DNA of 64,000 bases, taken from NCBI RefSeq assembly GCF_011764505.1, contig NZ_AP022839.1, positions 3,509,001 to 3,573,000 of the forward strand, read 5' to 3'. Below the pieces are notes generated by a model that made no database searches, was not told where the DNA came from, and saw nothing but the letters and a program-made list of their open reading frames with translations. Below are positions 1 through 9,473 of this stretch, one piece after another. Position numbers and translations under genes: made by a program. The stretch's first letter is position 1; the number at the start of each line of letters is the position of its first letter. Source of the stretch: Legionella antarctica. Its GTDB lineage: Bacteria; Pseudomonadota; Gammaproteobacteria; Legionellales; Legionellaceae.

Positions 1-232
1 CGCCCTGTTCGAGTTTGTATGCAGAAAGCCCCAGTTTCGAGCCATTCAGATGCACACTGATAAGCTCCAACTCATCCCCATACAAATGCAAAGCCCCTTC
101 ATGCTGACGATTTAATTTAATTTTACTGTGAACCAATGCATGATCATCATACAAGTCAAAACTTAAATCTACGGTATCCACTGTAAACGACGGGGGTTGG
201 TAATTTTTCAAGTAAATGGTAGTGTCTGGCAT
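1..232 (-). CDS. pepN: Aminopeptidase N, N-terminal 77 residues (partial)
   Basis: Only the first 77 codons are in the window; the gene continues past the left edge. The translation starts MPDTTIYLKNYQPPSF and contains FTVDTVDLSFDLYDD followed by LHLYGDELELISVHLNG. This matches the start of the M1 zinc aminopeptidase PepN, where the first beta-sandwich domain has the same pattern (E. coli has YQITDIDLTFDL and LRLNGEDLKLVSVHIND). PepN removes N-terminal residues from cytosolic peptides. The catalytic HEXXH site lies outside the window, so activity cannot be judged. The ATG at 232 is preceded by AAGGA at a suitable distance. The gene diverges from prkA with a 200-bp AT-rich intergenic region. 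Confidence 0.85.
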   Translation of the reverse strand, partial: MPDTTIYLKNYQPPSFTVDTVDLSFDLYDDHALVHSKIKLNRQHEGALHLYGDELELISVHLNGSKLGLSAYKLEQG

Positions 233-433
233 AATCGATGCATTCCTTAAAAAAACAATTAAATTTATTGAGTTAAATATAAAATTAATTTGTGAAGATA
301 CTATTTAGCTACTAGTTTAACTACTATACTAAGAAATAAAAGATGTAATTTGTCGCTTTTCCCATGAAAAGCAAGAAATAAAAAAAAGAATCACGTTATA
401 TCCTTCTCAGGGATAAGTAAAAGGGGATGACAC

Positions 434-2365
434 ATGAATACACAAGATTTTTTAACCAGTTATACCAAACGCTTTGTGGAGAACAAAGAAGAGGATTTGA
501 GTTTGGATGAGTATCTGGAGCTATGTAAAACTGACCCTTCAGCTTATGCTAATCCAGCAGAGCGTCTATTAATGGCTATAGGCGAACCTGAAATGATAGA
601 TACCCGTCATGACCCGGTTTTGTCCCGTATATTCTCCAATAAAGTTATTCAGCACTATTCGGTATTCAAAGATTTTTACGGCATGGAAGAGCCCATTGAA
701 CAGATCGTCGGCTTTTTAAAGCATGCCGCTCAGGGATTAGAAGAAACAAAACAAGTGCTTTACCTCTTGGGGCCCGTAGGCGGAGGTAAATCATCTGTTG
801 CTGAAAAATTAAAAGACTTAATGGAAAAAGTGCCCTTCTATGCAATCAAAGGTTCCCCGGTATTTGAATCGCCATTGTCTTTATTTAATCCTGATGAAGA
901 CGGAGAGTTACTTCAGGAGCGTTTTGGCATTCCCACTCGTTACCTACGTTATTTAATGTCACCATGGGCAGTCAAACGATTACAGGAATTTAACGGCGAT
1001 ATCAGCAAATTCAGAGTCATAAAGATCAAACCTTCTCGCTTAAAACAAATTGCTATTGCGAAAACTGAACCCGGCGATGAAAACAATCAGGATATTTCTT
1101 CACTGGTCGGCAAGGTGGATATTCGTAAATTAGAGGAATTTTCTCAAGATGATCCTGATGCTTATAGCTTTTCAGGGGGTCTTTGCCGTGCCAACCGTGG
1201 TCTTTTAGAGTTTGTGGAAATGTTTAAAGCCCCAATTAAGGTGCTTCATCCATTGCTCACCGCCACTCAAGAGGGCAATTATAATGCTACTGAAGGATTA
1301 TCCGCCATCCCATTTGAGGGAATCATTTTAGCTCACTCAAACGAGTCTGAATGGCAAACATTCAGAAACAATAAAAATAATGAGGCCTTTATTGACAGGA
1401 TTAATATAGTAAAAGTCCCCTATTGTCTGCGAGTTTCGGAAGAGTTAAAAATTTATCAAAAATTGATCGATAACAGCTCTTTAGCTAAAGCTCATTGCGC
1501 ACCAGGAACGCTCGATATGCTGGCGCAATTTTCTGTGTTAACACGTTTAAAAGAACCTCAAAACTCAAGTATTTATTCTAAAATGCGCGTATACAACGGT
1601 GAAAGCTTAAAAGATACCGATCCTAAAGCTAAATCCTATCAGGAATATCGAGATTTTGCCGGTGTTGATGAAGGAATGAGCGGGGTTTCAACGCGTTTTG
1701 CCTTTAAAATCCTATCCAAGGTATTCAACTTTGATCACAGTGAAATCGCGGCTAATCCCGTTCATTTGATGTATGTTCTGGAGCGACAAATTGAACAAGA
1801 GCAATTTCCTCAGGAACTACATGAAAATTATCTGGCGTTCATCAAAGAATACTTATCAGCAAAATATGTCGAATTTATCGGCAAAGAAATTCAAACCGCT
1901 TATCTGGAGTCCTACTCTGAGTATGGACAAAATATTTTTGACCGGTACATCACTTATGCAGATTTCTGGATTCAGGATCAAGACTATCGTGATCCAGATA
2001 CAGGTGAGATTTTTGATCGCGGTTTATTAAATCTGGAGCTGGAAAAAATAGAAAAGCCAGCTGGGATTTCTAACCCTAAAGACTTCCGAAATGAAGTGGT
2101 TAATTTTGTCTTACGTGCCAGAGCAAATAACAGAGGCAAAAATCCAGTTTGGAATAGCTATGAAAAACTAAAATCGGTCATTGAGAAAAAAATGTTTACT
2201 AATACCGAAGATTTATTACCTGTTATTTCCTTCAATGCGAAATCATCTGAAGATGATAAGAAAAAACATGAAGAGTTTATCTCTCGGATGGTAGAGAAAG
2301 GCTACACACGCAAACAGGTTCGGTTACTTTGCGAATGGTACTTGCGAGTACGTAAATCGCAATAA
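434..2365 (+). CDS. prkA: PrkA family serine protein kinase (YeaG)
   Basis: 643 residues, the usual length for PrkA/YeaG. The N-terminal AAA-like domain has a Walker A motif GPVGGGKSS near residue 115, and the C-terminal PrkA domain ends in a basic tail. In enterobacteria YeaG is a cytosolic Ser/Thr kinase/ATPase induced in starvation and stationary phase, working with YeaH. Here it is the first gene of a prkA-yeaH-ycgB cluster on the same strand, the classical arrangement. An SD-like AAAGGGGA stands upstream of the ATG. The target of the kinase in Legionella is not known to me. Family call is firm; the physiological role is inferred from other bacteria. Confidence 0.95.
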   Translation: MNTQDFLTSYTKRFVENKEEDLSLDEYLELCKTDPSAYANPAERLLMAIGEPEMIDTRHDPVLSRIFSNKVIQHYSVFKDFYGMEEPIEQIVGFLKHAAQGLEETKQVLYLLGPVGGGKSSVAEKLKDLMEKVPFYAIKGSPVFESPLSLFNPDEDGELLQERFGIPTRYLRYLMSPWAVKRLQEFNGDISKFRVIKIKPSRLKQIAIAKTEPGDENNQDISSLVGKVDIRKLEEFSQDDPDAYSFSGGLCRANRGLLEFVEMFKAPIKVLHPLLTATQEGNYNATEGLSAIPFEGIILAHSNESEWQTFRNNKNNEAFIDRINIVKVPYCLRVSEELKIYQKLIDNSSLAKAHCAPGTLDMLAQFSVLTRLKEPQNSSIYSKMRVYNGESLKDTDPKAKSYQEYRDFAGVDEGMSGVSTRFAFKILSKVFNFDHSEIAANPVHLMYVLERQIEQEQFPQELHENYLAFIKEYLSAKYVEFIGKEIQTAYLESYSEYGQNIFDRYITYADFWIQDQDYRDPDTGEIFDRGLLNLELEKIEKPAGISNPKDFRNEVVNFVLRARANNRGKNPVWNSYEKLKSVIEKKMFTNTEDLLPVISFNAKSSEDDKKKHEEFISRMVEKGYTRKQVRLLCEWYLRVRKSQ

Positions 2366-2485
2366 TGTCATTATAACCATAATGCAAGGTGCTAATACAG
2401 TCAGGGTTGTGTCTGTGAATAACGGTGATGATTTAACCCAACCCTGACATATATCTTACCTATGCAAGGTGTGGAGCTAATAATT

Positions 2486-3751
2486 ATGTCGCAATTAATA
2501 GATAGACGACAAAATGCAGGTAAAAAAAGTACGGTTAATCGCCAACGCTTTCTTCGCCGCTATAAAAATCAAATCAAACGTGCTGTTTCTGATGCAGTAG
2601 GTAAACGCAGTATTACCGAAATTGATCAGGGCGAACAAATAACGATACCGGCAAAAGATATTTCCGAACCGAGGTTTCATCGTGGATATGGGGGGGACAT
2701 TGAACGTATCTTACCTGGAAATGATAACTTCATTGCTGGCGACAGAGTAAGAAGACCAAGTGGAGAGGGTGCTGGAGGAGATGGAGGTAGTGCCAGCGAT
2801 AGTGGTGAGGGTGAAGACAATTTTATTTTCGAACTGTCACGAGAAGAGTTTTTAGAACTCTATTTTGAAGACCTGGAATTACCAGATTTGGTTAAAAAAG
2901 AATTAGCTCGGCTCAGTACTTATAAAACCGTCAGAGCAGGAGTATCCACAAGCGGTATCCCCAATAACATTAATGTCTTGCGCTCAATGAAACAGGCTAC
3001 CGGACGTCGAGTCGCATTAGCCTCACCTTATAAAAAACAACTAAAAGAGGCCGAAGATGCATTAACTCGACTACTTGAATCTCCTGATCCTGATAGGGCT
3101 GTTGTTTTAAAATTGCAAACAGATATTGAATTTTTAAAAAAGAAAATTCAAACCGTTCCTTTTATAGATACGATTGACCTGCGATATAACCACCGAGTGC
3201 GCATTTCTGCCCCTTCAACTCAGGCAGTGATGTTTTGTGTGATGGATGTTTCCGGCTCTATGGATGAAGCAAAAAAAGACATTGCAAAACGCTTTTTTAT
3301 ATTGCTTTATATGTTTCTCACCAAGAACTATGAAAAAATAGAATTGGTTTTTATTCGTCATCATACCTCGGCAAAAGAAGTCAACGAGGAAGAATTTTTT
3401 TATTCCCGCGAAACTGGAGGGACTGTAGTTTCAAGTGCCCTGGAGTTGTTGAATACTGTTATAGAAGCTCGCTACCCCCCCCAGGCATGGAATATTTATG
3501 TAGCTCAGGCCTCAGATGGAGATAATTGGAATGCGGACTCACCATACTGTCAGGAGTTGCTTCAGGAAAAAATTATGCCTTTATTGCAGTATTTTGCCTA
3601 CATTGAAATTATGCCTCGTCATCATCAAAGCTTATGGGAAGTATATCAACAAATAAAAGAACACCATCACAACTTTGCCATGGAAAACATTGATACAGTA
3701 GCCGATATTTATCCGGTATTTCGCGAATTATTTAAAAGGAAAACCGTATGA
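2486..3751 (+). CDS. yeaH: YeaH/YhbH family protein (DUF444) with VWA-like domain
   Basis: About 421 residues from the chosen start. The N-terminal third is basic (LIDRRQNAGKKSTVNRQRF) followed by a glycine/serine/acidic linker. The C-terminal half carries a von Willebrand A-like fold with an intact MIDAS motif DVSGSMD near residue 252. DUF444 proteins pair with the PrkA kinase in stress response. An ATG also exists at 2462 but has no SD; the ATG at 2486 follows GTGGAG and begins the conserved RRQN sequence, so it was preferred. The stop overlaps the ycgB start by 4 bp (ATGA), implying translational coupling. Confidence 0.93.
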   Translation: MSQLIDRRQNAGKKSTVNRQRFLRRYKNQIKRAVSDAVGKRSITEIDQGEQITIPAKDISEPRFHRGYGGDIERILPGNDNFIAGDRVRRPSGEGAGGDGGSASDSGEGEDNFIFELSREEFLELYFEDLELPDLVKKELARLSTYKTVRAGVSTSGIPNNINVLRSMKQATGRRVALASPYKKQLKEAEDALTRLLESPDPDRAVVLKLQTDIEFLKKKIQTVPFIDTIDLRYNHRVRISAPSTQAVMFCVMDVSGSMDEAKKDIAKRFFILLYMFLTKNYEKIELVFIRHHTSAKEVNEEEFFYSRETGGTVVSSALELLNTVIEARYPPQAWNIYVAQASDGDNWNADSPYCQELLQEKIMPLLQYFAYIEIMPRHHQSLWEVYQQIKEHHHNFAMENIDTVADIYPVFRELFKRKTV

Positions 3752-5271
3752 AAAAAAAGCCTTTATCAACTGGCGCAGAATGGACTTTTGAGTTAATACA
3801 AGCTTATGACCTCGAAATAGCTCGCATCGCCAAAAACTTTAAACTTGATACTTATCCCAATCAAATTGAAGTTATCACAGCTGAACAAATGATGGATGCA
3901 TACGCCTCCGTTGGAATGCCTATTGGATATCACCACTGGTCTTTTGGAAAACACTTTGTTGGAGTTGAAAAAAGTTATAAACGAGGACAAATGGGGCTAG
4001 CCTATGAGCTGGTTATTAATTCAGATCCCTGTATTTCCTATTTAATGGAAGAAAACACCATGGCTATGCAAGCGCTGGTTATAGCACATGCCTGTTATGG
4101 TCATAATTCTTTTTTTAAAAATAACTACTTATTTAAAATGTGGACCTCTGCCGATGCGATCATTGATTATTTGGTTTTTGCTAAAAAATACATCAGTGAC
4201 TGCGAGCAACGTCATGGTATCGATGAAGTTGAAGCAGTCCTTGATGCCTGTCACGCCTTAATGAATTATGGAGTGGATCGCTATAAGCATCCTACAGCGC
4301 TCTCTATCCAGGAAGAGAAAATAAGACAACAAAACCGTGAAATTTATTTACAATCCCAAATCAATGAATTATGGCGAACCATACCCCATAGCAAACCTGA
4401 TGATGAGAAACAAAAAGTACGTTTTCCAGATGAGCCCCAGGAAAATATTTTATATTTTATTGAAAAAAATGCTCCCCTGCTGGAGCCCTGGCAACGAGAA
4501 CTTGTCCGTATAGTTAGAAAAATAGCCCAATATTTTTATCCCCAGGGCCAGACTAAAGTAATGAATGAAGGTTGGGCGTGTTTTTGGCATTATACTATCT
4601 TACATGCCTTATACGATGAAGGTTTGGTCACTGACGAATTTATGTTGGAAATCTTGCAAAATCATACCAATGTAATTATGCAATTACCTTATAACAGCCC
4701 CTATTATAACGGAATTAATCCGTACACCTTGGGCTACCATATGATGCAAGACATCAAGCGAATTTGCGAAAATCCTACTGAAGAAGATAAAAAATGGTTC
4801 CCCTATTTAGCAAATACAGATTGGCTTACCAGCCTGGATACTGCAATGCGCAATTATAAAGATGAGAGTTTCATTGCCCAATATTTGTCTCCGAAATTAA
4901 TTCGTGATTTAAAATTATTCCATATAATTGATGATGATCGTAGCCCAGAATTATATATTAATGCAATTCATGACGAATTCGGATACCAACAGATACGAGA
5001 GGCGTTATCCAGACAATATAATTTAGGATATCTGGAGCCGGACATTCAGGTTTATTCGGTCGATTTACAAGGAGACCGCTCCCTCACTTTACGCTACACG
5101 CAACAAAATCGAGTGCCTTTGGGAGAGACTACAGCCGATGTTTTAAAACATCTCCACACCCTATGGAAATTTCCCGTCATTTTACAAGCTGTGGATACAG
5201 AAAACAAAGTGACGGCGGAATTTGTTTGCCCGCCATTAACGAGTCCTAAAGCGGGCGACAATGAGCTGTAG
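3748..5271 (+). CDS. ycgB: SpoVR family protein (YcgB)
   Basis: 507 residues, full length for the SpoVR/YcgB family. It starts with ATG overlapping the yeaH stop. Conserved family sequences are visible, including YHHWSFGKHF near residue 61, VIAHACYGHNSFF near residue 110 and NEGWACFWHY near residue 272. In Bacillus SpoVR affects spore cortex; in gammaproteobacteria YcgB is RpoS-controlled and its biochemical activity is undefined. Placement as third gene of prkA-yeaH-ycgB is the standard starvation operon layout. No obvious terminator follows; the next gene converges only 12 bp away. Confidence 0.93.
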   Translation: MKKKPLSTGAEWTFELIQAYDLEIARIAKNFKLDTYPNQIEVITAEQMMDAYASVGMPIGYHHWSFGKHFVGVEKSYKRGQMGLAYELVINSDPCISYLMEENTMAMQALVIAHACYGHNSFFKNNYLFKMWTSADAIIDYLVFAKKYISDCEQRHGIDEVEAVLDACHALMNYGVDRYKHPTALSIQEEKIRQQNREIYLQSQINELWRTIPHSKPDDEKQKVRFPDEPQENILYFIEKNAPLLEPWQRELVRIVRKIAQYFYPQGQTKVMNEGWACFWHYTILHALYDEGLVTDEFMLEILQNHTNVIMQLPYNSPYYNGINPYTLGYHMMQDIKRICENPTEEDKKWFPYLANTDWLTSLDTAMRNYKDESFIAQYLSPKLIRDLKLFHIIDDDRSPELYINAIHDEFGYQQIREALSRQYNLGYLEPDIQVYSVDLQGDRSLTLRYTQQNRVPLGETTADVLKHLHTLWKFPVILQAVDTENKVTAEFVCPPLTSPKAGDNEL

Positions 5272-5283
5272 CAAATTAAACGA

Positions 5284-5607
5284 TTAGCAATTAAATTGGT
5301 TGTTCCTGATCAAGTTATCTTCGTTGGGTTCTACAACCATTACGTCATGAGCAACATACAAATTATCCAATACATTTTGATAAAAATCTTTAGTGCTTTG
5401 CTTTTGTCCTGTCCGTGGATTATCTAAAGCATCTTGAGCTTTTTTTCTAATATCTGCATATAATTTGTATACATCTTTAACTTCGGAGCAGTTATATTCC
5501 TTAATCAACCCAACTATATCAGCAACTCGATGCGGTACTCTTATTGTTTCGCCCTGAAAATCAATTGCAACTCCTCCCTTAAAAATATTTAAACAAAAAA
5601 GCTCCAT
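5284..5607 (-). CDS. Hypothetical protein, about 107 aa
   Basis: Short soluble protein with no family that I recognise. Sequence begins MELFCLNIFKGGVAIDF and ends in a charged, asparagine-rich tail. No signal peptide or membrane segment. A TTG start nine bases earlier (5616) is possible and would add three residues; neither start has a strong SD, so the start is uncertain. It converges on ycgB with only 12 bp between stop codons. Sequence composition is like its neighbours and the frame is clean, so it is probably a real small Legionella gene, but no function can be given. Confidence 0.5.
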   Translation of the reverse strand: MELFCLNIFKGGVAIDFQGETIRVPHRVADIVGLIKEYNCSEVKDVYKLYADIRKKAQDALDNPRTGQKQSTKDFYQNVLDNLYVAHDVMVVEPNEDNLIRNNQFNC

Positions 5608-5988
5608 ACCACCCAATTGCCATTCTTCACCCTGGATTAAGTCTATTTATCATCCTCAGGAGTATTCATTTTTAGCGCACCCATTTGCGTTTCATCTTGA
5701 ATTCGCTTGATTTAAATCGAAAGAATGCTTTATTGCTTCACTGAAATAAAATTCTTTACTCTATCGGCAATAATAAGCTTCATTACAATAATGAGGTTGT
5801 GGATCAGACTTAGCCCTCTTATACCTACAAATAGTTCTGGGAACAGATTGTATTTTTGCATACATATCGTTACTTGAATTTATCTGCAAATAACTCACTG
5901 TACACTAATCAACCCGATCTAATAAATATTTTATTTAAGACTATAGCTGCCATGAACCTGTAAAGATTCAAAGCAGCATTAAGAAAGA
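5608..5988. other. Intergenic region without a recognisable gene
   Basis: About 380 bp, AT-rich, with stops in all frames. It contains the upstream region of the small hypothetical gene and the downstream region of lapA. No RNA gene, terminator with a T tract or repeat was recognised. Confidence 0.5.
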
Positions 5989-7194
5989 TTACTCAGAAGC
6001 TAATTCCATTGCAAAAGCTAATGCTAACTTGGAAAAATTAGTCATATGCTCTAGACTTAACAGATCCATAGTGTCAGAAGAGCTATGTATATAAGGGTTA
6101 TGATCTTCAAAGTTAGACTCACAAGGGAAAGCTGCAGGAACACCTTGCTCTGTCCAGGATGCATGGTCACTGCAACCATAGCCACAACGGGAATAATCGA
6201 CTGGAACTTGAACATAGGTATCAATTAATTTTGCTACATAATTACTCAAGCCTTTATCTGTATAATCCGTAAATACCCACATAGTTGGATCTTTGGGGTC
6301 AACTCGATAACCGGTCATGTCAAACTGTATCGCAGCTTTAACGGGTATCGAATGGTCAACAAAATGTTGCACTACATACTGAGACCCCACTAAACCTCGC
6401 TCCTCAGCCGCATACCAAATGATATAAATGGGACGCTTGAAGGTTGTTTTAGAAGCCAATAAAACTCGAGCTGCTTCCATCACGCTAGAAGAGCCACTAC
6501 CATCATCACCAGCTCCAGGCATACGACCATCCAGAGTATCCATATGAGCACCAAGCACCACAGCAGGAGCATTTATATCTTTCCCAATAACCGTCACCAA
6601 TGAGGGTTGTTTATACCATCCGGTGTTCACAAAAAATGTTGCAGTATCATCACGACCATACTCAACTGCCATTGCCTCAAAGGTAGATTTCAACCAATTA
6701 GCGACCTCAAGACCAGTATTTTTGGTTGCAGAACGGTTATGATAAGTCGTTAAATGAGTCAAAGTTTGCCAAATATTATCAGCAACAACTTCCTTTAATG
6801 CGGCATTTACTTCCTTCTGATGTTTAATCTCGTAAACCTCTGCCCTTAATTTGCCTGCTTTCAGTGATTTAGCACCTCTGTTTTCAAGTATATTTAGTGC
6901 AGATTGTTTCTTTATCAATAAAGAGGCGCCAAATAGTTTGTGACTTACATTCACAAAGCGACCACACTGAACTTGATCGGCTAAAACAGTCAAATTATCT
7001 ATTTCACTGGAAGGGACATCGATAATTTTAAATTGCTTATTCTCTGCCAAAACTTCATATGGTGTAGTGATTTTGGAAACAAGGCACTGTGGCACCTGCA
7101 ATTGTTCATGCACAGCAGGACTTGCTGCAAAAGCAGAATTACCAGCAAGTATTAGACCTGCGGTAATACAGGACCTCCATTGATTTAAATGCAT
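5989..7194 (-). CDS. lapA: Secreted zinc aminopeptidase, M28 family (LapA-like)
   Basis: 401 residues with a Sec signal peptide (hydrophobic TAGLILAGNSAFA, cleavage expected after AFA near residue 24). The M28 zinc ligands are visible: GAHMDTLDGR near residue 217 (His, Asp), PGAGDDGSGS near 227 (bridging Asp), AAEERGLVGS near 263 (catalytic and metal Glu pair), FDMTGY, and a late His in the CSDHASW context. In L. pneumophila LapA is a type II-secreted leucine/phenylalanine/tyrosine aminopeptidase, and its gene lies beside mavN, as it does here. An AGGAGAGG SD precedes the ATG. It diverges from mavN across a 155-bp region with a Fur-box match. LapB is the alternative paralogue; the mavN neighbour favours LapA. 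Confidence 0.85.
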   Translation of the reverse strand: MHLNQWRSCITAGLILAGNSAFAASPAVHEQLQVPQCLVSKITTPYEVLAENKQFKIIDVPSSEIDNLTVLADQVQCGRFVNVSHKLFGASLLIKKQSALNILENRGAKSLKAGKLRAEVYEIKHQKEVNAALKEVVADNIWQTLTHLTTYHNRSATKNTGLEVANWLKSTFEAMAVEYGRDDTATFFVNTGWYKQPSLVTVIGKDINAPAVVLGAHMDTLDGRMPGAGDDGSGSSSVMEAARVLLASKTTFKRPIYIIWYAAEERGLVGSQYVVQHFVDHSIPVKAAIQFDMTGYRVDPKDPTMWVFTDYTDKGLSNYVAKLIDTYVQVPVDYSRCGYGCSDHASWTEQGVPAAFPCESNFEDHNPYIHSSSDTMDLLSLEHMTNFSKLALAFAMELASE

Positions 7195-7307
7195 TTCCTC
7201 TCCTAAGTTTTATTTGCCATCATTCACGATACTACATGATGAAGAAAATCATGCAAGTAAACTTTCCTGGAAAAACAAGCAACAATGTTCTATTTTTGTT
7301 CTTTTTG

Positions 7308-7326
7308 TTATTGATAATCATTTTCA
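7308..7326 (+). promoter_or_regulatory. Putative Fur box upstream of mavN
   Basis: The 19 bases at 7308-7326 (GTTATTGATAATCATTTTC) match the classical Fur consensus GATAATGATAATCATTATC at 16 of 19 positions by direct count. The site lies 23 bp upstream of the mavN ATG and about 115 bp upstream of lapA. In L. pneumophila mavN/iroT is strongly induced by iron limitation under Fur, so the site fits known biology. Binding here is inferred. Confidence 0.75.
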
Positions 7327-7349
7327 TTTAGGGTAAAGTTTTACTTCCA

Positions 7350-9347
7350 ATGTTCATGGGCAAATATACTACAATGAATACAAAAAACAAACCTGTCAAC
7401 CCCAGAAAAATTCCTTATAACCTTGCTATTTTACTCCTTACTGTAGGCGCCAGTTTGATTCTTGGTTTTTTAAGCTTTGGTGGAATGTTTGCTCTATTTC
7501 CAGTTCTACCTTTAGCATTTGCCGCTTTTGGTTTATCTGTTGCTTATGAAGGGGAAATTTATTTACAGAATATTAAAGGTGCATTAAAGAAACTGCTTAA
7601 GAAAAATTATCTTGAAAATTATATGGCGAAAGAATACCTCCTTGAGAACTTCCCGGAGGATACCGTTGATCCTGATTGCCCCCAGTTTTTCAAAGACTAC
7701 AAAAATCAACTTGAATTATTAAGTGCCTTTGGTCACAAAGAATTAAATAAAGATAGTAAAAAAAGAAAAAAACAAGTAGAGAAAACCTTGGGCGACATGG
7801 AGAAATGGTTTGCCCTGCAATTATTTTCAGCCAAAGATAAAATAACGGAGCATGAATCAAAATACGCCCAACAAGTACAGGTCTGGCTTGAACAACACGA
7901 ACAACAAGAATGGCAGAAGCGTATTGAGGCACGCCGCGTCAAGTTTAATATAGCCAAGGGTTTTAGTGTTTTAGCGGGACTATTCATGGGTCTTGGAAGT
8001 ACTTACCTTATTGTGGAGGCATTTAGTGTTATCCCTTTTTTTGCCATCATTCCCTTCACCTTCTGGCCGATAATAATCGTACCCATGGCCCTAATTGCAG
8101 GAGCTGCTTATGGCATGCTGACCTTCAACGCCATTACAGATTTGATTAACAATAATACCGTAATCAAATGGTACAACAGACTCCGTTATGACTTAAGTAA
8201 GGGGCTAACCCCTCGCAATATCTTTATGGCAACGACTGCTGTTCTACTTGTCGGACTGGCTATCGCTCTGACTATTTGTACGGCCGGCACCTGGTGGACA
8301 GTGGCTACCCATGCTCGTCCATTGTTTGAGTGGATGAAAAAAATTCCCAGTTTTGTTATGGGTGTAATCAATCCAGCCATTACCGGTTTATCCGCCATAT
8401 TTTTTAATATTCAAAATACAGCAGAATCTTTGGACTTGGTAGACGAGGCAACCCAAAGTGAAGAAAACCTCTTCCAAAGAATTTATAAATCCATAACTGA
8501 TGGTCTCACTTATGTGCGTGAGACTGAAAATTGGCTCCAGATAGTAAATCCTTTCCGTCTCATTTTAAAACTGACCATCACCCCACTGCGCCTGCTACTC
8601 TTTTTAGGGCATCTAATCAGCATCGCCGTAACTGCCGATCGAATGCCTGGCATACCTCAAATTTTGGCTGCTCTGATAGCGATGATCAGTGAGGGTTTTG
8701 AAGACGCGCATTACTTTATAGGCCATGATGAAGAGCATAATGACCACGATAACCATCATGATTTCCAATCGCTGAAGAAAGAACGTCTGGATGTGAATGC
8801 AGGTCACAATCACGATGGAGATATCCCTACCTGGATTCTTAAAACTATTGCTATACCTTTATACGCCTTAGCCGCACTCTGGGACTCCAGTGCCAGCAAG
8901 CTAAATCACTCTCCCAGCCATAAGCAAACAGAAGAGTCGACCCAGCAACGCCCACATACGCCTCAACGGCGGGTTCTTTCTTTCCAGGAAGCCTGGAATA
9001 AACAAAGAGGCATCAAAGCACAGGAGCATGTTGAATTACCATCTGATGCACAACGTCCTTTAAAAGATTGGCAAGTAGAACATACTGCTTTTCTTATCGA
9101 AAAATATCAAACCAAGCATTTTGAAAACACCCACATTGCTCCAGAATTGGCTGCAGAAAAAGTACGTGAATTGGATGTTTTGAAAAATAAGGTACGGACA
9201 ACAACCTCGAGTGAAACATTAGCTGATACATTGATTCAAGCTAGAAGCCAAACAGTTTATAATCAACATCGCTGGTTTGCTAAAGCAGATAAAACCAGTA
9301 CACAAATGTTTATCGAGGAGCTGCCAGAGCGCGTCAATGTAATCTGA
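7350..9347 (+). CDS. mavN: MavN/IroT-like Dot/Icm effector, vacuolar iron transporter
   Basis: 665 residues, a multi-pass membrane protein. Hydrophobic segments are visible at about residues 25-60, 208-265, 292-318, 330-355, 395-430 and a weaker one near 500. A loop at about residues 455-490 is extremely histidine/aspartate rich (HDEEHNDHDNHHD and later HNHDGD), typical of metal handling. The length, topology, His-rich loop and position beside lapA match MavN (IroT, lpg2815) of L. pneumophila, a core effector inserted in the Legionella-containing vacuole membrane to deliver ferrous iron. Identity is therefore from recognition plus synteny, without alignment. Start could be the ATG at 7350 or 7356; no strong SD separates them. 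Confidence 0.8.
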   Translation: MFMGKYTTMNTKNKPVNPRKIPYNLAILLLTVGASLILGFLSFGGMFALFPVLPLAFAAFGLSVAYEGEIYLQNIKGALKKLLKKNYLENYMAKEYLLENFPEDTVDPDCPQFFKDYKNQLELLSAFGHKELNKDSKKRKKQVEKTLGDMEKWFALQLFSAKDKITEHESKYAQQVQVWLEQHEQQEWQKRIEARRVKFNIAKGFSVLAGLFMGLGSTYLIVEAFSVIPFFAIIPFTFWPIIIVPMALIAGAAYGMLTFNAITDLINNNTVIKWYNRLRYDLSKGLTPRNIFMATTAVLLVGLAIALTICTAGTWWTVATHARPLFEWMKKIPSFVMGVINPAITGLSAIFFNIQNTAESLDLVDEATQSEENLFQRIYKSITDGLTYVRETENWLQIVNPFRLILKLTITPLRLLLFLGHLISIAVTADRMPGIPQILAALIAMISEGFEDAHYFIGHDEEHNDHDNHHDFQSLKKERLDVNAGHNHDGDIPTWILKTIAIPLYALAALWDSSASKLNHSPSHKQTEESTQQRPHTPQRRVLSFQEAWNKQRGIKAQEHVELPSDAQRPLKDWQVEHTAFLIEKYQTKHFENTHIAPELAAEKVRELDVLKNKVRTTTSSETLADTLIQARSQTVYNQHRWFAKADKTSTQMFIEELPERVNVI

Positions 9348-9381
9348 TACAAGAATTATTGATGAATTAAGGAAGAAGGTT

Positions 9382-9423
9382 GGGCTTAAGGAGCATAGCA
9401 GTCAGGCTAACTGACTTAAGCCC
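9382..9423. terminator. Stem-loop between convergent mavN and fabD-like genes
   Basis: GGGCTTAAG at 9382-9390 pairs perfectly with CTTAAGCCC at 9415-9423; TCAG/CTGA extends the inner stem next to a bulge. There is no T tract on either strand, so intrinsic termination is uncertain, but the site sits between two convergent genes. Confidence 0.35.
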
Positions 9424-9473
9424 AGCTGACAGTTTAAAAGGGAGGCTTTCAGATGCAGTGCGGATATTTCAAC

